From positions 5,729 through 69,728 of the forward strand of contig QZKU01000143.1 in assembly GCA_003598085.1 (NCBI GenBank): 64,000 nucleotides of DNA, given 5' to 3'. The stretch is from Candidatus Abyssobacteria bacterium SURF_5 (lineage in GTDB: Bacteria > Abyssobacteria > SURF-5). Position numbers and translations under genes: made by a program. Below, piece after piece: positions 63,911 through 64,000 of this stretch (positions within the stretch are counted from its first letter, which is position 1; the number at the start of each line of letters is the position of its first letter). The notes beneath the pieces are model-generated. The model had not been told where the DNA came from. It made no database searches and saw only the letters and a list, made by a program, of their open reading frames with translations.

Positions 63911-64000
63911 TAAGTGGAGAGTTTGATCCTGGCTCAGAACGAACGCTGGCGGCGTGCTTAACACATGCAAGTCGAACGAGAAAGTCCCTTCGGGGGCGAG
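63911..64000 (+). rRNA. rrs: 16S ribosomal RNA, 5' end (truncated by window)
   Basis: The universal AGAGTTTGATCCTGGCTCAG begins at 63918, corresponding to E. coli position 8, and GAACGCTGGCGGCGTGCTTA and ACACATGCAAGTCGAACGAG follow. The mature 5' end is put at 63911 by that offset. The variable V1 loop is AAAGTCCCTTCGGGGGC. Only the first 90 nt are present, so placement beyond Bacteria is not attempted. Confidence 0.97.

Noticed and set aside
63560-63970. Minus-strand frame of 136 codons over the rRNA leader and 16S start
   Set aside because: It runs antisense into 16S rRNA and has no coding features.
1-64000. CRISPR array, prophage, transposase or integron
   Set aside because: No direct-repeat array, phage structural gene, integrase or transposase motif was seen in the window.

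Overview
The window reads as a chromosomal segment of a Gram-negative bacterium from an uncultured lineage. The Gram-negative call rests on several lipoproteins, a periplasmic M48 metallopeptidase and signal-peptide proteins. The only direct phylogenetic marker is the first ~90 nt of a 16S rRNA gene at the right edge, too short for me to place to a phylum. Base composition looks moderately GC-rich and even, genes are tightly packed on both strands, and I see no insertion sequence, prophage, CRISPR array or integron. Most of the window is housekeeping or environmental-metabolism coding.

Layout. 1-2.4 kb: the end of tldD overlapping a tldE/pmbA partner, then endonuclease V. 2.4-9.1 kb: a first hydantoinase-like operon (hyuA, an HD-domain protein, hyuB) translationally coupled to a large vWA/FecR-like/TM/FHA membrane protein. 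9.1-15.6 kb: galactokinase, a lipoprotein, a Gfo/Idh/MocA dehydrogenase plus a sugar-epimerase-like TIM barrel, a DUF3786 protein, then aroE-aroK. 15.6-18.6 kb (minus): a small orphan, recA, thpR, nnrE. 19.1-24.4 kb (minus): cstA, two paralogous DUF3568 lipoproteins, and an M48 lipoprotein preceded by a degenerate membrane M28-like protein. 24.6-30.8 kb (plus): a giant GH106-like protein, two small orphans, an amidase and a MaoC hydratase.

30.8-36.1 kb (minus) is the most unusual part. It is a three-gene unit with 1-bp gaps encoding a secreted solute-binding-protein/GH123-like (DUF4091) fusion, a VanZ-like membrane protein, and a sulfatase-superfamily protein with Thr at the formylglycine position. 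36.1-40.3 kb (minus): macro domain, MTH938-like, RtcB, archease, a zinc-ribbon membrane protein and a lone receiver. 40.7-43.1 kb (plus): HEAT-repeat secreted protein, cytosolic histidine kinase, small orphan. 43.1-46.2 kb (minus): GT2, GT39-type and YdjC/ChbG deacetylase, a plausible lipid-linked sugar cluster.

46.5-52.3 kb (plus): a regulator with two MerR-type segments followed by a second hyuA/hyuB pair, whose HyuB carries a C-terminal SCP2-like domain. 52.3-55.9 kb (minus): a GAF-GAF hybrid histidine kinase and an HDOD protein. 56.2-60.3 kb (plus): treZ and a glycogen-debranching enzyme, overlapping. 60.3-63.2 kb (minus): alpha/beta hydrolase, tRNA-CAU with a strong promoter and terminator, and a secreted subtilisin-like protease. 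63.4-64.0 kb (plus): tandem rRNA promoters, a structured leader and the 16S 5' end.

Start codons were often moved inward from the longest frame where a ribosome-binding site, overlap or family N-terminus argued for it. No homology search was run; family calls come from motifs read by eye.
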